A stretch of 64,000 nucleotides of DNA from Buxus sempervirens (GCA_947561395.2 OX387185.1:37924213-37988212), one strand, 5' to 3'; positions 11,246 through 22,463 are shown, counted from the first letter of the stretch. Notes: generated by a model from the letters alone, not told the origin. Numbers and translations: made by a program.

Positions 11246-11258
11246 ATTTTTTGTAGTG

Positions 11259-12176
11259 GAAACATACGATAATAAAAAGAACTACTTGCTGAAAATTTCC
11301 AGATTTCCTGGACTGATCTAATATCACCATTCCAAAAGTCTTCTAACACCATTCTTATTCCTTTCAAAAGCCCTCCATAATCAATTGGTTTCTAAACAAA
11401 CAAGAGTGGAATCCTCTCATAGATTAAACACTCAAGAACTCAAAACTTGGAATGAAATTTCGGTCAACAGCATGCAGACTACAAAGGAATAAAACTTAGC
11501 TAAAACTTGGTTAAATAGAGGTGCTACTTGCCTCTTTGATTTTGAAGCTCAACTCTACAGAGATCACTCCAGATCAGAAAAACTTGGTAGCTCTCCGAAA
11601 TTTTCCGACGATTGAAATTTGATCTAAACTTGGATGCTTCCTGCTCCAACAGCAATGGACAACTTCTTATTTCTTCTCCAACAGCAATGGAAGACTTCTT
11701 CTTTCTTCTAGAAAAAATCTCTCCACTCTTTCTCAACTCTTAGATCTAAGTTACCTTTGTTTGGATTTCTTAGAGGTCATAACAGTTGGAAACGTTCGGC
11801 GAACCAACTGTTGGTAACGCTCGGTGGAAGAAACTGATGGAGCGCTCAATGAAACAATTTCTTTACGTTACAAAAGCTTTTGATCATGTGTAATGCTCCA
11901 CCACCATCTCATCTACACCATCCATCCATCATTGTTTGATCAATATATTATCCACTCAACACAAGATTGACCCTACTATAGTTTATTTCTAAAAAAATAT
12001 TCTAAGCAATATTTATTTACAATAAACTATAATCTTACTTACCTGAAATATACATAAACCTACTTTTATGAAATTCCCATATTACCCTTGATTAGCCTCC
12101 ACCTGAAAATTCAACAATTAAATGAAATGATTTACTAATTATTCTCCACATGGAAATACCAAAATTCGGGGTTTTA
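11259..12176 (-). mobile_element. Long LTR, inner part (continues from 7409)
   Basis: After the CACTA right end the sequence resumes the LTR of 5227. It runs to AAAATTCGGGGTTTTAGC near 12176, the complement of a typical chromovirus LTR start (TGTAAAACCCCGAATTTT). The final CA has mutated to GC. A pyrimidine-rich stretch with CTTCTTTCTTC near 11695 is in the region where other LTRs here have their transcribed leader. No coding sequence. Confidence 0.6.
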
Positions 12177-12821
12177 GCTAATCCCATTTTACATTTTTTT
12201 TTTTTTGGTAGATAATCCCATTTTACATAGTAAATCAATACTACTGTAAAATTCGTAACCTTCAGGTACGAATCATGTGTAAAACGACACAGACCCATAC
12301 AGCCGGAGAGCCCTTCGAACGCCACGTGGTGGACGAACGATCCATCTATCCGCTTTGGAAGTCCAACTAGCCGTTGGATCCTTTGTCGTTTCGCATATAA
12401 CACGTGGCCTTGATAGCTTTTTTTGTAAAGACGTGGCCTTGACAGCTGCTTCGGAATCTCTCAAACCCACCTTTAATATCCATGACGTGACCTTGACTCT
12501 TAAACCCACCTTTAATATCTATGACGTGGCCTTGATATCAGTTTTGGAATCTCTCGATCGAGCCCGCATTTTCTCCCACGCCCCTCTCCGATATTTTTAC
12601 TGCAGCAAGGATATTTTTACTGCAGCAAGGATAAGGTGCCGCGTCTTCTCATTGGTCCCATAAAACTGACGGCAACGTTAAAGTTTCACCCTAAAATGTC
12701 TAAACTAAAAAAACCCTAAAAAAATTAAAACGAGTTGTCTTGTCCAAAAGTCGACCTACTAAACCAGTTTAAAAAACGAAAGGGCAAAGTTCCACCTTAA
12801 CATTTCTAACCTAAAAAAAAA
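12177..12821. other. Low-copy-looking intergenic DNA with promoter-like duplicated motifs
   Basis: A G-box (CCACGTGG, about 12320) and several TGACGTG(G/A)CC and ACACGTGGCC words occur. Two short tandem duplications are visible: AAACCCACCTTTAATATC plus (C/T)ATGACGTG at about 12470 and 12505, and a 20-bp unit (GATATTTTTACTGCAGCAAG) at 12590-12609 and 12610-12629. The density of bZIP-type words suggests a former promoter. No TATA box and gene pair can be assigned with confidence. Confidence 0.4.
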
Positions 12822-13211
12822 CCTAAATAAATAACATTTCTAGTTTCCCCCGATTCTTCAGCTTTGAATGGTGTAATTGAATCCGTTGATGGCACTACAG
12901 GGCCTGATATTGCATTTGAATCCACAACAAGCAAAAGTAGTAGATCTGCAAGTGCAGGCGTGAAAGAAGTGCAATGGAGTTCGTTTAGCACTGATTCTGC
13001 TCAGCGTGATAGTGGTGGCTTCGGGTCCTTCTCAAACTTATTCAATTTGCTGGGAGACAATTCAATTTATCCATTTGCGAATATGGATGACATTCCAGAG
13101 GCTAAATCGAAAAGAACACACGTTGAGCCAAGGTGGTGGCTATTAGGTACATCTCATACGAATTACAAGTATACGTGTATAGCATTTCATCCGATTGATC
13201 ACAGATCATAA
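12822..13211 (+). pseudogene. Unrecognised coding-gene fragment
   Basis: An open frame without ATG at its head, from about 12822, encodes a serine- and glycine-rich, acidic stretch with VKEVQWSSFSTDSAQ and GGFGSFSNLFNLLGDN. Its composition and codon pattern look like real coding sequence of a disordered region in a host protein. From about 13110 the frame continues to 13211, but the sequence loses this character. I do not recognise the parent gene. No promoter or splice structure proves expression. It is most likely a decayed or transposed exon. Confidence 0.45.
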
Positions 13212-14446
13212 TAATCGACGGTTAGGATCCAATAATTGCGAGAACGGGGCTTTGAAGGTTGAAACTAGTCTGTTGACTTCATAACGCTGAACACCGTACG
13301 ATGTAATTACGAGTTCACAACGATACCTAAAGTGTTTGTACTGCCGAGGTACTTGAGCCTTACTAATATCTTTATCATTTATTAGAACGTGTGGTGCTAA
13401 GAAGCCCAATCTCTCTTTATATCCTCCATGCATCCAAAAAAAAAACTCATCAATTCACAGGGGAAGGGTCTGTGCGTGCTCGTGGAATTCAAGTATAAGA
13501 GTAAGTTCAAAATAATTAATCATGAACTCTATTTCCCTCTTGCAACACATGAGATGGCTCCTGTATGCATGTTTCATTCTTATAGTCTTTGTTATTTCAT
13601 CCCAGCTATTTTTAGGTCTTGCCTCAAATCGTGTTATTTTGTATATATTTTATTACTCAAGCATGTAATTTTAAAGTTTGATACATATAACCATATAAGA
13701 AATTAGAGATAGACGTTTTATTAGAGAGTTACACAAACATATTCAAACAAAATCTATTACCCTTATAAAAGTAGGAATCCCATTAAACGTTTTGTTTGAT
13801 TTTTGTCCTTTAATCAATTTTAAAATATATAAAGTATATTATAAAATTCTTTCTTTACAAAAATCACCGATCCAAACTTTTAATATTATTCTTATAGTGG
13901 AAAAGGGGAAACCGGAAAATTAGTTTTTGGTTTCCAAAATAATTTAGATTCACTTTTAATTCTTGGAAATTTAAAAATAATGATAATTTATAAACATAAT
14001 TAAGAACGAGTGTCACTTAACTATTTATAAAAAGTTTATTCCATAAATAGTCTTGATACTTGCAATCTTTTTTTCTTTTTTAACAAATCAAAAACAAAAG
14101 ATTTACAAGTTTTTTAGGATATTTTTGAAAGAAATTTTACACGTACAAAATAACACTCATTTTTTAATATTTAAAAAAAAATCACTGTTTCTTGATTAAA
14201 AGAGGATTGAACGACTGACAAAAGCATTTAATGCGCCGCTTTCTTTGACCTTTTATCCGGAATATTGGTTTTTATTGATATGCTTTTAATATATTTCAAA
14301 TTCAGTGGGACATTTCTTGTTGTTTGTTTCACTGGAAAATTGGGAAAATAAAATATATTTCAGAAGTTTGAAATTTTCCGGATGTTTGTTGTAGGGGAAA
14401 ACACAAACTAACGAAAAATATTTTTCAAATTGAAGAAAAATCGGCA
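13212..14446. other. AT-rich intergenic DNA
   Basis: Poly-A/T-rich, with no long frame, no recognisable terminal repeats and no RNA gene that I can see. The sequence just before 14447 shares ATTTTCC/GGAAAA words that may belong to a small fold-back element. Confidence 0.5.
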
Positions 14447-14485
14447 GAAAATAACTTCCGCTAAAATTCAGCGGAAGTTATTTTC
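14447..14485. repeat. Perfect 16-bp inverted repeat (hairpin)
   Basis: GAAAATAACTTCCGCT (14447-14462) is followed by a 7-nt loop and its exact complement AGCGGAAGTTATTTTC (14470-14485). It lies 18 bp before a hAT-type element. It may be the core of a small fold-back transposon. Confidence 0.85.
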
Positions 14486-14503
14486 TTCCGGGGCATTACG
14501 AGC

Positions 14504-15356
14504 CAGTGTTTTAAAACCAGTTGGTAACTTTGAATACGCGGCCGAGTTACTCAGACAGGTTAATCTTCTGGCCGTAAACAATCCCTAAAAACTAGGTCGG
14601 GGTTGACCTGAAATTAACCAAATTACAAGGACGAGTAACATGAAAAACTCGGCTGAGTTTTTAGCGAATTCGTCCGATTAACTAGGTGTAAAAAGTGGGT
14701 GTCATGTTGGAGGTTGTTTAGAAGAGAAGAATTGAAAGAGTAGATATAAGAGACGCTGCCAGAGAGCGTGCTCTCCGTGAGATTAAATAGAGGATCAAGA
14801 AAACAAAGAGGGCAAAGGAAAATGAAGCCAGTGACTGCTATGGCTCAAAAGACTTGGGGCAAGAGTAACACGCGGAAAGAGGCAGATCCAGGTGGAAAGC
14901 CATGAACAGTCCCATCTTTTCTTGTTTTTCTACGGAAAATGCAACGTGGGAGACCTTTCCTTCTTTCGTGTTGCGATTTCTTTGGTGTAAAAAATTATTT
15001 TGTTAGTGCTTTGTTATCCATTGATTTTGCAAATCACGGCTTAATGGTCTTAGTATTAGTCTTGATAAATTTTTTTTTTTAAGTCTTGATAAATGAAGTG
15101 TATGGCTTGAAGAAGCACAATTAATTTGGAGCAAGAGATTGATTGAAGTGAAAGTAAACCCATTTTTTGTTTTGATGAAAAGAAAAATCTAAAACTCCTC
15201 TTTAATCTTAGAATATATTAATAGTTTATTATTATTATTATTTTTTTAAATAATATTAATTTTGTAATGACAAACTGGTAACTAGGTTCGAGTTATCAAG
15301 TTATTAGGATTGGTACATTTCCGAGTTACTAGGCCTGTTCGGGTTTTTTAAAACTG
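14504..15356. mobile_element. hAT-type non-autonomous element with captured gene (Pack-hAT)
   Basis: The left end CAGTGTTTTAAAACC and the right end GGTTTTTTAAAACTG are imperfect terminal inverted repeats of the form seen in plant hAT elements. The flanking 8-mers TTACGAGC (14496-14503) and TTAGGAAC (15357-15364) agree at 6 of 8 positions, as expected for an aged 8-bp hAT target duplication. Subterminal blocks share the word CGAGTTACT (14542 and 15322). There is no transposase. Between them lies an RPL24 pseudogene. Confidence 0.65.
14697..14905 (+). pseudogene. RPL24: Ribosomal protein L24 (eL24) C-terminal pseudogene
   Basis: The frame starting at 14697 gives VGVMLEVV-stop-KRRIERVDIRDAA then RERALREIK-stop-RIKKTK, matching the C-terminal half of plant cytosolic 60S protein L24 ([28 protein letters not shown]). 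After about 14825 the match moves to another frame (MAQKTWGKSN...) and ends at a TGA at 14903-14905. Two in-frame stops and a frameshift make it non-functional. The N-terminal zinc-finger half is missing. It lies inside a hAT-type element. Confidence 0.75.
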
Positions 15357-15383
15357 TTAGGAACGTAACTTGTGTTTTGACTC

Positions 15384-15675
15384 TCTTCTTCCTCCTCGAC
15401 TTCGACTCTTTCTTCCTCCTCTAGTTCCTCGCGCATCAGCAAGAATTTCATTTCCGGACAGATACCGCCGACTATCGGCGAACTCTGAGCCTTCGAACCC
15501 TCGATCTCAGCTACAATCAGCTCAATGGCACTATTCCTCCGTCAATCGGAACTCTCCCTTCTTTACTGAATTTCATTCTCTGTTATAACCATCTTTGCAG
15601 CTCCGTCCCTCCTGTCTCATCACAAACCCTAACTCGTCTCGACCTCAAGCACAATGACCTCTCTGGAATTCTTGT
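15384..15675 (+). pseudogene. LRR-protein gene fragment with frameshift
   Basis: The frame ISKNFISGQIPPTIGEL (about 15435-15485) runs into a TGA. After a one-base shift it continues as LRTLDLSYNQLNGTIPPSIG and TRLDLKHNDLSGIL. These are plant extracellular LRR repeats (LxxLDLSxNxLxGxIPxxIG) as in receptor-like proteins or PII-2/TMM-like LRR proteins. The stretch ends at GGAATTCTT followed by GTAAGT, a canonical 5' splice site, so the fragment keeps genomic structure. No start, signal peptide or transmembrane part is present. It abuts the right end of the hAT element. Confidence 0.65.
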
Positions 15676-16770
15676 AAGTTCACCAAACCCACACATGCGT
15701 GGAAGTTCATCACACGCAGACAAAAAACGTATGCACTGATCAAACAACGAAGCCAAATCCACGACCACGAAAAAACGTAAGCAGGAACAGGGAATCTTCA
15801 GTTCCTGGCCATACCCTTTGGTGGCACCTTCTCCGTGCTTTCAACCCACCAGTCTCCACGGTGACTTCGTGCCTCTTGTAGTCACCTTTGATTCGATATC
15901 TTCAAACAACCCTGCAGGTTCCATCTACTTATAAAACTCCACTCCTCCCCTCCGTTAATTCAGTGAATTATCACTACCCCAGCTTGAATCAGAATCACAT
16001 CTCTTTTCCATCTCTCTCTATTAGCCCATCCGTCACTCCAATTCGTAACATCTAATTACAATGGAAAAGGTATCTTCAAAAACCATCTTGTCTCCTTTCT
16101 CTCCATGATTCATTGGGATCCTCTTGTTCCGGCGCTTTCTCAACTTGATTACCGGAATTCAAGCCACTTTTAATTTATTACTAGGGAAGGTGTTTTTAGT
16201 TGCATTTGTATAAGAAAAGAAAAAAAAAATTTCTTAAACATTTTCCATGTGACATCCAAACGTTTGGAAAAAACAAAGAAAGAAAATTTTTTCTTGAAAA
16301 TTTTTCTTCCAGAAAATATTTTCCACCATTTTAATGTTCATAAACTATTTTTTTTTTGAAAATACCTTCAAAAAGACTTGCAAACTTCATTTGTCTTCTT
16401 TGTCAAGACAAAAAAGGAAACTATTTTATAAAAATCGCTTTCTCTTTTTATGGCCGTGAATGCCATGTAAGCTTTAACTAACAACCCAATTTCCATCTTG
16501 ATAGCGGTGAACGAAGTGCATATAAATGTTTATGCAAAATTGTTCATTAATTGCTTAATTTTTTTTGATAGAAACAGATGAATATATATATATATATATA
16601 ATACTAAACATATAAGGTTTGTACACATGTAAAGTTTTGTTTGAATACTTAATTAGTCAACATTATAAGTGATAAGGGAGTCAGGATTAACGCCATAGCC
16701 CTATAAATTTATGAAAACGTATTTAATGATCCCTAACAAGATAATGGATAGATAATAAACATGGACTTTA
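15676..16770. other. Intergenic DNA with a possible orphan promoter
   Basis: TACTTATAAAAC at about 15928 is TATA-like and is followed by a CT-rich leader and an ATG at about 16061 (ATGGAAAAG then GTATCT, a possible short first exon with donor). No continuation of a gene is found. An (AT)n run lies at about 16582-16600. The rest is AT-rich with no frame of interest. Confidence 0.3.
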
Positions 16771-16775
16771 AAGAA

Positions 16776-17856
16776 TGAAAAACAGGGTTTTGACTCTAAC
16801 AACACCTAGAGGGGGTGAATAGGTGTAGCACAGCGGAATAAAATTTTTCTATCAATTAAAGACAAGTCCTTAATTAATAGGCATGAACAAATCCTCAAGG
16901 TAATTCCAGAAAATCAAATAATTAATCAAAAGCAATTAACAAGCCACCCAAATTGCAAGCAAATAATTAAAGCATGTAAAGTAAGACAAAACAAGCAATT
17001 TGGTGACGAAGGGAAAACTCTATGAGAACTCTCACTAGAGAAAAACCCTCCGGGCTATGCAGGAGCCACCTAAAAGATCCAATATGAAAAGAAGACTTAC
17101 AACCTGTAGTTCAGACGACTCAACATCCCTATGCTAGACTCTGCAACTCACAGACTTGAAAGTATCTGAGGAACTCCTCAGATTTGCTCCACAGCAACAC
17201 TTCAGAACTCTGAAGATCTTCTCACACGATCATCCAAACGAACTCGCCTGGTATCCGTAGGAACTCCCACGATCAATCTCCCCAACCCGGAACTCCAAGG
17301 TAGAGGAAGGAAGAAGAAAAGAAAGGTTTTATGGCTCAAAAGATGAAAACCTAGAAGAAGGGTTTTCAGAAGAGAAAAGGATATTTAGGGCTTCTAAAAC
17401 GTAGCTCTCTTAGGTTTAGAAGGTCCCTAATCCTATTTAAAGGTTCCCCAAAAAGTTTGAATTCAATCCGAATTGAAACGAGTAAGTTATGTAATTTTTC
17501 GTAACTTTTCGGAAATTTTGCTGTTTGAACGTTCGAACGCTCAGCAAACGTTCAGCAAACGTTGGCCTTTAAAACTTGAACGTTCGAACGGACAGAGAAC
17601 GTTGGTCGAACGCTAGTCTCGGGTTTGTCTGCAGAACATGAACGTTCGAACGCTCAGCAAACGTTCAACAAACGTTGCTCTCCAGAAATTGAACGTTCGA
17701 ACGGACAGAGAACGTTGATCAAACGTTGGGCATAACTTCTTCAATTTGACTCCGATTTTGACGCCGTTTGAACCATGTCTTCTTGGACTCAAACTAAACA
17801 TTCTAAACACACTTTTTGGCACTGAATAAAGCCAAACTAAAATATTAAACCTAACA
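16776..17856 (-). mobile_element. Solo LTR, TGTTAGG family, 1081 bp
   Basis: The ends are TGAAAAACAGGG (16776) and AAACCTAACA (17856), flanked by the perfect target duplication AAGAA (16771-16775 and 17857-17861). On the sense (minus) strand it starts TGTTAGGTTTAATATTTTAG. Related copies lie at 27429-28559 (minus) and 47840-48885 (plus). The phrase CACCTAGAGGGGGTGAATAGG near the LTR end is shared with 27429. No internal region remains. Confidence 0.85.
17526..17735. repeat. Tandem GAACGTTCGAACG palindromic repeats in LTR
   Basis: The 10-bp palindrome CGTTCGAACG occurs at least four times, at about 17528, 17580, 17643 and 17693. Each is followed by CTCAGCAAACGTT or GACAGAGAACGTT. The pattern is an alternating two-unit tandem repeat of about 50-60 bp. 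A diverged form is seen in the related LTR at about 47990-48320. Confidence 0.7.
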
Positions 17857-17861
17857 AAGAA

Positions 17862-18307
17862 ATTTTGGGTAAATGAAATCATCCTTTTTCTTTTTTTTCT
17901 TATATTGTTAAATGCTATGAACAGAGTGATTTAGGTCTTACTTCTTACTCTTAACAAAAATCTTTTCCTTTCAAAATTTTTTGTAGTACCATCAAGGTCC
18001 ACTGTGATCCTACCACATTTAATGCAGTCATTATAACTCTATTTTTTGTTTTTAACTCCACCCAATATTATAACGTGCATGTGCACTGCACGTGCCCACT
18101 AAACCTAGTTATCATAATAAACAGCAAAAATGATTGCTCCTTAAAGGAAGGTAATGGAGGAAATATATCTATGACTTTTCTTGCTAAAATTTTATTCAAA
18201 TCTTTTATGTTTTCACCAAAAAGCTACTTTCTACAAACAAATCGCTATAATCCTTCTAGGTAATTTTGTCCATTTCAATATTTTGATCCACAATTAAACT
18301 TGTATGT
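17862..18307. other. AT-rich intergenic DNA
   Basis: Separates two LTRs. It has no terminal repeats, RNA gene or credible coding frame. Confidence 0.5.
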
Positions 18308-20755
18308 TGTAACATCCCAGTTTTGGAGATTCTTGTGTTTTGCTGTGGTTATGATGATTTAAAATTATTTTGGAATTTATTGAATTAATTGCAATAGAAT
18401 ATACTTATTAATTAGTTCAATTGGCCTATTTGTAATTTATCTCGTATGTTTTAAACGTGAGATTAAGTATACTTGTTTTGTAGTGATTTTATATTAATCA
18501 TCATGTATTTATTTGAGGATTTATTAGAGTTAATTTAAATTCGAGGCTTTTATTCCTTAATTTGCACAATTATGCATGTGGTTGCTAAATGGAAGACTAA
18601 CTTGGTATTTTATTGGAGGAAAAATATTAAATTATTTTATTCTATTAATATGTAAATTATTGGTACAAAAACTTTGATTATTGGTCTTATATTTAAGCAT
18701 GTGCAATTTAGGGATCTTCTTAATGATTGGTGGAGTATGTGTGAAGGGTGTTAAGGGAGTATGACCATAGTATACTTCTATTGCATGCTTTACGCCTTTT
18801 CTCTCTCTTTCTCTCATTTTACAATTTGATTCTCTAATGTTTATGTAAGAGTTTTCTACAAAAATAATGTATGAAATCATTTAACCCATCTAACTCCAAC
18901 TCGATGGATTGTAGAAGTCTTATTTGTCTTGCAGAGCTCTTGTATTTAAGCTGAAGTTTGACTCAGCTGTATTTGGTCTATGTGTCATAGAGGTTCCTTA
19001 GTCTAAGTAGTAAAGTGATTGGTTGAAACGGCGGTGTTGCTCGGTTAATACACTTGTTTAACCAATTATTACACCTGCTTTCAGCTTACTGCAAGGTTTT
19101 GGAATAGTCGACAGAAACGTACCATCTTCCTCTTCTCTTAGTTTCCTATTCTGTGTTTTTCTTTCCCCAGTTTCATTTTCCGTGTTTTCCCTTAGTTTGC
19201 TGATGGTTTGGAGGAGAGTTTCTATAGCAGTGTGGGAGCTAATTTGAGTTTGCATAAGAGTGTTTTGAGTCCATGAGGACTGTGTTTTGTGAGTTGCTTA
19301 ATCAAAGAGAAGGTCGAAGCTTTGAGGTGCCGTAACCTGCACACAGAAACCAGTAAGTTCATCATTAGTTTTCATTTTAAAGGAATAGCTGTGTACTTTA
19401 ATTGATAATTAAATATAGCAAAGCATGATTCTGGAGCATGTCAAAGTCAAACAGTCATTGTTTAAAGGAGGAAAATAGATAATTTTTTAGTAGTTATGGC
19501 ATTCACGGATACTCTGTTTTGTTTCTTTTGGTTTTTGTTTCAAATGGTGTTGACCCATATTGGGGTGGTTGCAAAACTCTGCCAATATGATTATTAGTTC
19601 CATTTTAATAGCTTAAAAATTATTTTACTAGGTGTAGATTACATAGGAACTGACTGTAGCAGAAAAGGATTCCTGGATTGGTCTAGAAAAATCCTTCAAG
19701 TAGGCCATTTAATCACAGAAAATGAATAAACAGGTTTCCGCAACATATGAAAAGATGTTAATTTTCAGTATAAAATTTATATACTAATCCGAAAATAGTT
19801 ATATTTAGAATATATATTCAGATTTAGTATATAATGATAGAGTTATTAATAAATTAGTGTCCAGAACTTAAAGAATTACGTTTTAGTTTAGATTTTAGTT
19901 AAATTCAACAAATAAGTTCAAACTGTGATAAATAATTACATTTTAGTCACATTTTGAAAGAAGAATTAAAATTCAGGGAAAAAGTGTTTAAAAGTAATTT
20001 TTAAGATTTATAAATTAATTTGAAAATAGGATAAGGTCAATTTAATAAAATTAAAGAGAAAAATTGTAATTTAGGTGCAATTTAGCATATTGCATAAAAG
20101 AGAATTTTTGTCAATTTAATTAAAATGGGGAATTTGTATGTGAAGGGTTGTGTGACCGCATGATTCATTTACTTGCATTAGAGTCTTAAATCGGATTTCA
20201 ATGATTATATTTGTATGGTAAGTTTCAAACAATGATGTTTATCCTTCTTATTAAATATTTCATGTGAATTCCACTAGCATGGTTTTCACATTGCATTTAT
20301 ATTATAATATTATTATGTTGAGAAAAATATGCATATTTGAATAAGATGACACACTTGAGCATTTATAGTTTTGATTTGTGCATATTGCACTCTTATTAAT
20401 TGGTTTTACCCTGCGATAAGTGTAACTTATCAATAGTGGGTTAGCATTGAGGTAAGACGTACATGACAACCGATATATGGACAACAATTGTTGCCTTACG
20501 AATAATATATATGAAATTAGTTAACAAACCAATTAAAGTTAAACTATGATCTTCTTGATGTGTAAACCTCATGTTATAGCTAAAATGTTTTATTTACTAA
20601 TTAACCAAGAAGACTGAACTGGCAAGTCCCCCAAAAGAATGTTAATATCTTTGGTAATTTTATATTTATATCTCTTTAATTTTATTTTCCATGGATATTT
20701 TAACCTACTGAGACCCATTCAAAGTCATGGTCCATGCATGCATGTTAGATACATA
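18308..20755 (+). mobile_element. LTR, TGTAACATCCC family (Gypsy-like), right end uncertain
   Basis: It starts TGTAACATCCCAGTTTTGGA. The reverse complement of 31162-32271 follows the same order of phrases (for example GGTTTGGAGGAGAG near 19205 and CTGCACACAGAAA(C/T)CAGTAAG near 19340), so the two are copies of one family. A near-terminal phrase AACCTACTGAGACCC lies at about 20702. The exact end is not recognised, so 20755 is approximate. A 7-bp-stem hairpin, GATAAGT-GTA-ACTTATC, lies at 20415-20431. No protein coding. Confidence 0.6.
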
Positions 20756-21104
20756 TGAACAATTGACTATGATCTTATTGACAGTAAATCTCCGATGACT
20801 GGTTTTAAATTTCGGTTTTTAAATTTGTGAACTGAACGGGTTTTGGTTCAATTTTGGGTTGATGCTTTGATTAAACCGAATTGAATTGAAACTTACAGAT
20901 ATGCGAAACTGAAACGAACCTGTACATACATTTATGTGCGGTTTGGTTCGTTTTTTGGGTTGGAATGATTAGTTCTCAATTCAGTTAAATTCGGTTTTGG
21001 GTTAGCTATCACAATCCTCGATTTGATATTATGTTGATGTCAACCTGGATTACACTGAATCGAGTTGCACCCCCTACTTAGTATAATATCATTTGAGTGT
21101 CTCT
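20756..21104. other. Intergenic repeat-like DNA rich in GGTT/AACC words
   Basis: Phrases such as TTCGGTTTT, GGTTTTGGTTC and AACCGAATTGAA recur in both orientations. This is low-complexity sequence common between plant TEs. No boundaries or genes can be assigned. Confidence 0.35.
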
Positions 21105-21240
21105 TGTTAGGAATATAATTAAATATATTAAAGTTCACATTTATTATCAGCTTGAGCTTTTAATAGGAACGGTGTTCTATATGGTATTAGAGCCTTAGGC
21201 AACAGTGGAATTGGACCAGTTTGATGCCCTTTCCAGTCTT
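21105..21240 (+). mobile_element. Short Copia/TRIM-like LTR remnant with Met primer-binding site
   Basis: TGTTAGGAATATAATTAAAT (21105) begins an LTR-like stretch. It ends near 21177 and is followed by TGGTATTAGAGCC at 21182, a one-base variant of the initiator-Met tRNA primer-binding site. Phrases such as CAGCTTGAGCTTTTAATAGG are typical of plant Copia LTR ends. Nothing beyond about 21240 is recognisable. Confidence 0.4.
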
Positions 21241-21514
21241 GAAAACAGTCTTAATATTGATGCTCCTTGTTCTTTGTCTTTCTGTTACCTCTGTAAAGTA
21301 TTGGGGAATGGTTTGTTTGGTTTATAGTTTCTTTTTATATCTTCAACACCTACCCACTCCAAATTTCTTCTAGAAATTAAATCATTGAAGTATATCAAAA
21401 GTTTTGGGACTATTCTTGGCCTTCCTAACCATCAATGCGAGTGGAGATTAAAAACTTTTTTTTTTGGTAAAAAAGAAAATTAATATTACACTATCCATGT
21501 TCCTTACAGTCATT

Positions 21515-21773
21515 CTATAACAAGGATTCAATCTTATAAGGCACAGAGTCTTCCAACAAAAGATCATATTTGAGCTGTAGCCCAATTTTTTTCATAGCAT
21601 CTGCCACTCATTGGCATCTCTTTTGACATGATTTACTTTGATTCTTTCAAACTTGGTTAGCAATTTTTCCACTTCCTTCATCAGAGTATCAGCATGACAA
21701 GGGTATGCCATTTCCCTCAAAAGACCTTTGATAACCTGAAAAACATCACCTTCTATTTTATCACTCAAACTAC
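21515..21773 (-). pseudogene. RNase H-like (RVT_3) domain fragment
   Basis: The minus strand encodes LSDKIEGDVFQVIKGL, then FERIKVNHVKRDANE and, after a one-base shift near 21605, VADAMKKIGLQLKYDLLLED ending at TAG 21517-21515. The (V/I)xHVxRxAN(x)xAD(A/x)(M/L)AK motif is the C-terminal signature of the RNase H-like domain found at the end of plant LINE polyproteins and in related host proteins. The catalytic N-terminal part is not seen. It is a broken remnant. Confidence 0.55.
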
Positions 21774-22463
21774 TACATCAACAAAAGCAATCTGAAAATT
21801 CATTTTGAATTCAAAAGCTAAATCAAAAATATACTTTGAAGGGTGTTGCTTACCTTGAAACTATAATCACACTCCTCTTAGCTTTAGCAACCCAAATTTG
21901 AAATCAACATACCGATTTCTTCAAGTTTTCAGTTTCTCTCCAAGCATGAAATCAGCAACTTATCTCCACTTTAAGCTTCTAGTATGAGTTCCCTTTGAAT
22001 GGAATCCTTCCTTCAACCAAATACAACAAATCCCCCGACCAATTCCTAGGGTTAGGGTTTTGTTTAAGAGATGAAATGAAGAGAAGAAAAAACCCCCAAA
22101 TTGTTTCATACGAATGAGGCCTTTGGTGGGTTTTCATCAATTTTTTTCCTCATTCCCCATATTACCCTTGTTATTTAAAACTATTTGCCTCCCTATCCTT
22201 CTCCATTAGTTCACTATATTTACTCTTATGCCATTAAAATTTTTCAGCAACAATTATTTACAATATATCAATTGTTTATCAACATATTAATTAAACTCCA
22301 AATTACAATTTAAAACTCACCTTAAGGTTGCTTCTTAATTTGAGGGCTTTGCTTCATAGTTCCAATCTAGACCTCTGAAGGATCACCTTCACAACACAAA
22401 CCCTGTGTTAGTTATAATATTACAATTATAACTTAAACATTGATTAGAGAATTGGGATCTTAC
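21774..22463. other. Non-coding sequence, likely retroelement-derived
   Basis: No recognisable coding. Pyrimidine- and A-rich phrases such as AATTCCTAGGGTTAGGGTTTTG (about 22040) resemble the leader parts of the LTRs elsewhere in the window, but no termini were found. Confidence 0.35.

Larger units (their letters stand above)
7410..11258. mobile_element. CACTA-type element carrying captured gene fragments
   Basis: The ends are CACTACAAAAAATTA at 7410 and its complement TAATTTTTTGTAGTG closing at 11258, the signature of En/Spm (CACTA) transposons. Flanking triplets are AAA and GAA, a 2-of-3 match to the 3-bp target duplication of this superfamily. Subterminal GC-rich repeats (7436-7760 and 11090-11245) are typical too. 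There is no transposase, so it must have moved in trans. The interior holds exons of at least two unrelated host genes in one orientation (minus), making this a Pack-CACTA. It sits inside an LTR. Confidence 0.8.

Noticed and set aside
12355-12663. 102-codon open frame over the duplicated promoter-like motifs
   Set aside because: The frame is open because of the tandem duplication; composition is not protein-like.
16582-16600. (AT)n run as an origin or regulatory site
   Set aside because: Simple microsatellite with nothing else to support function.
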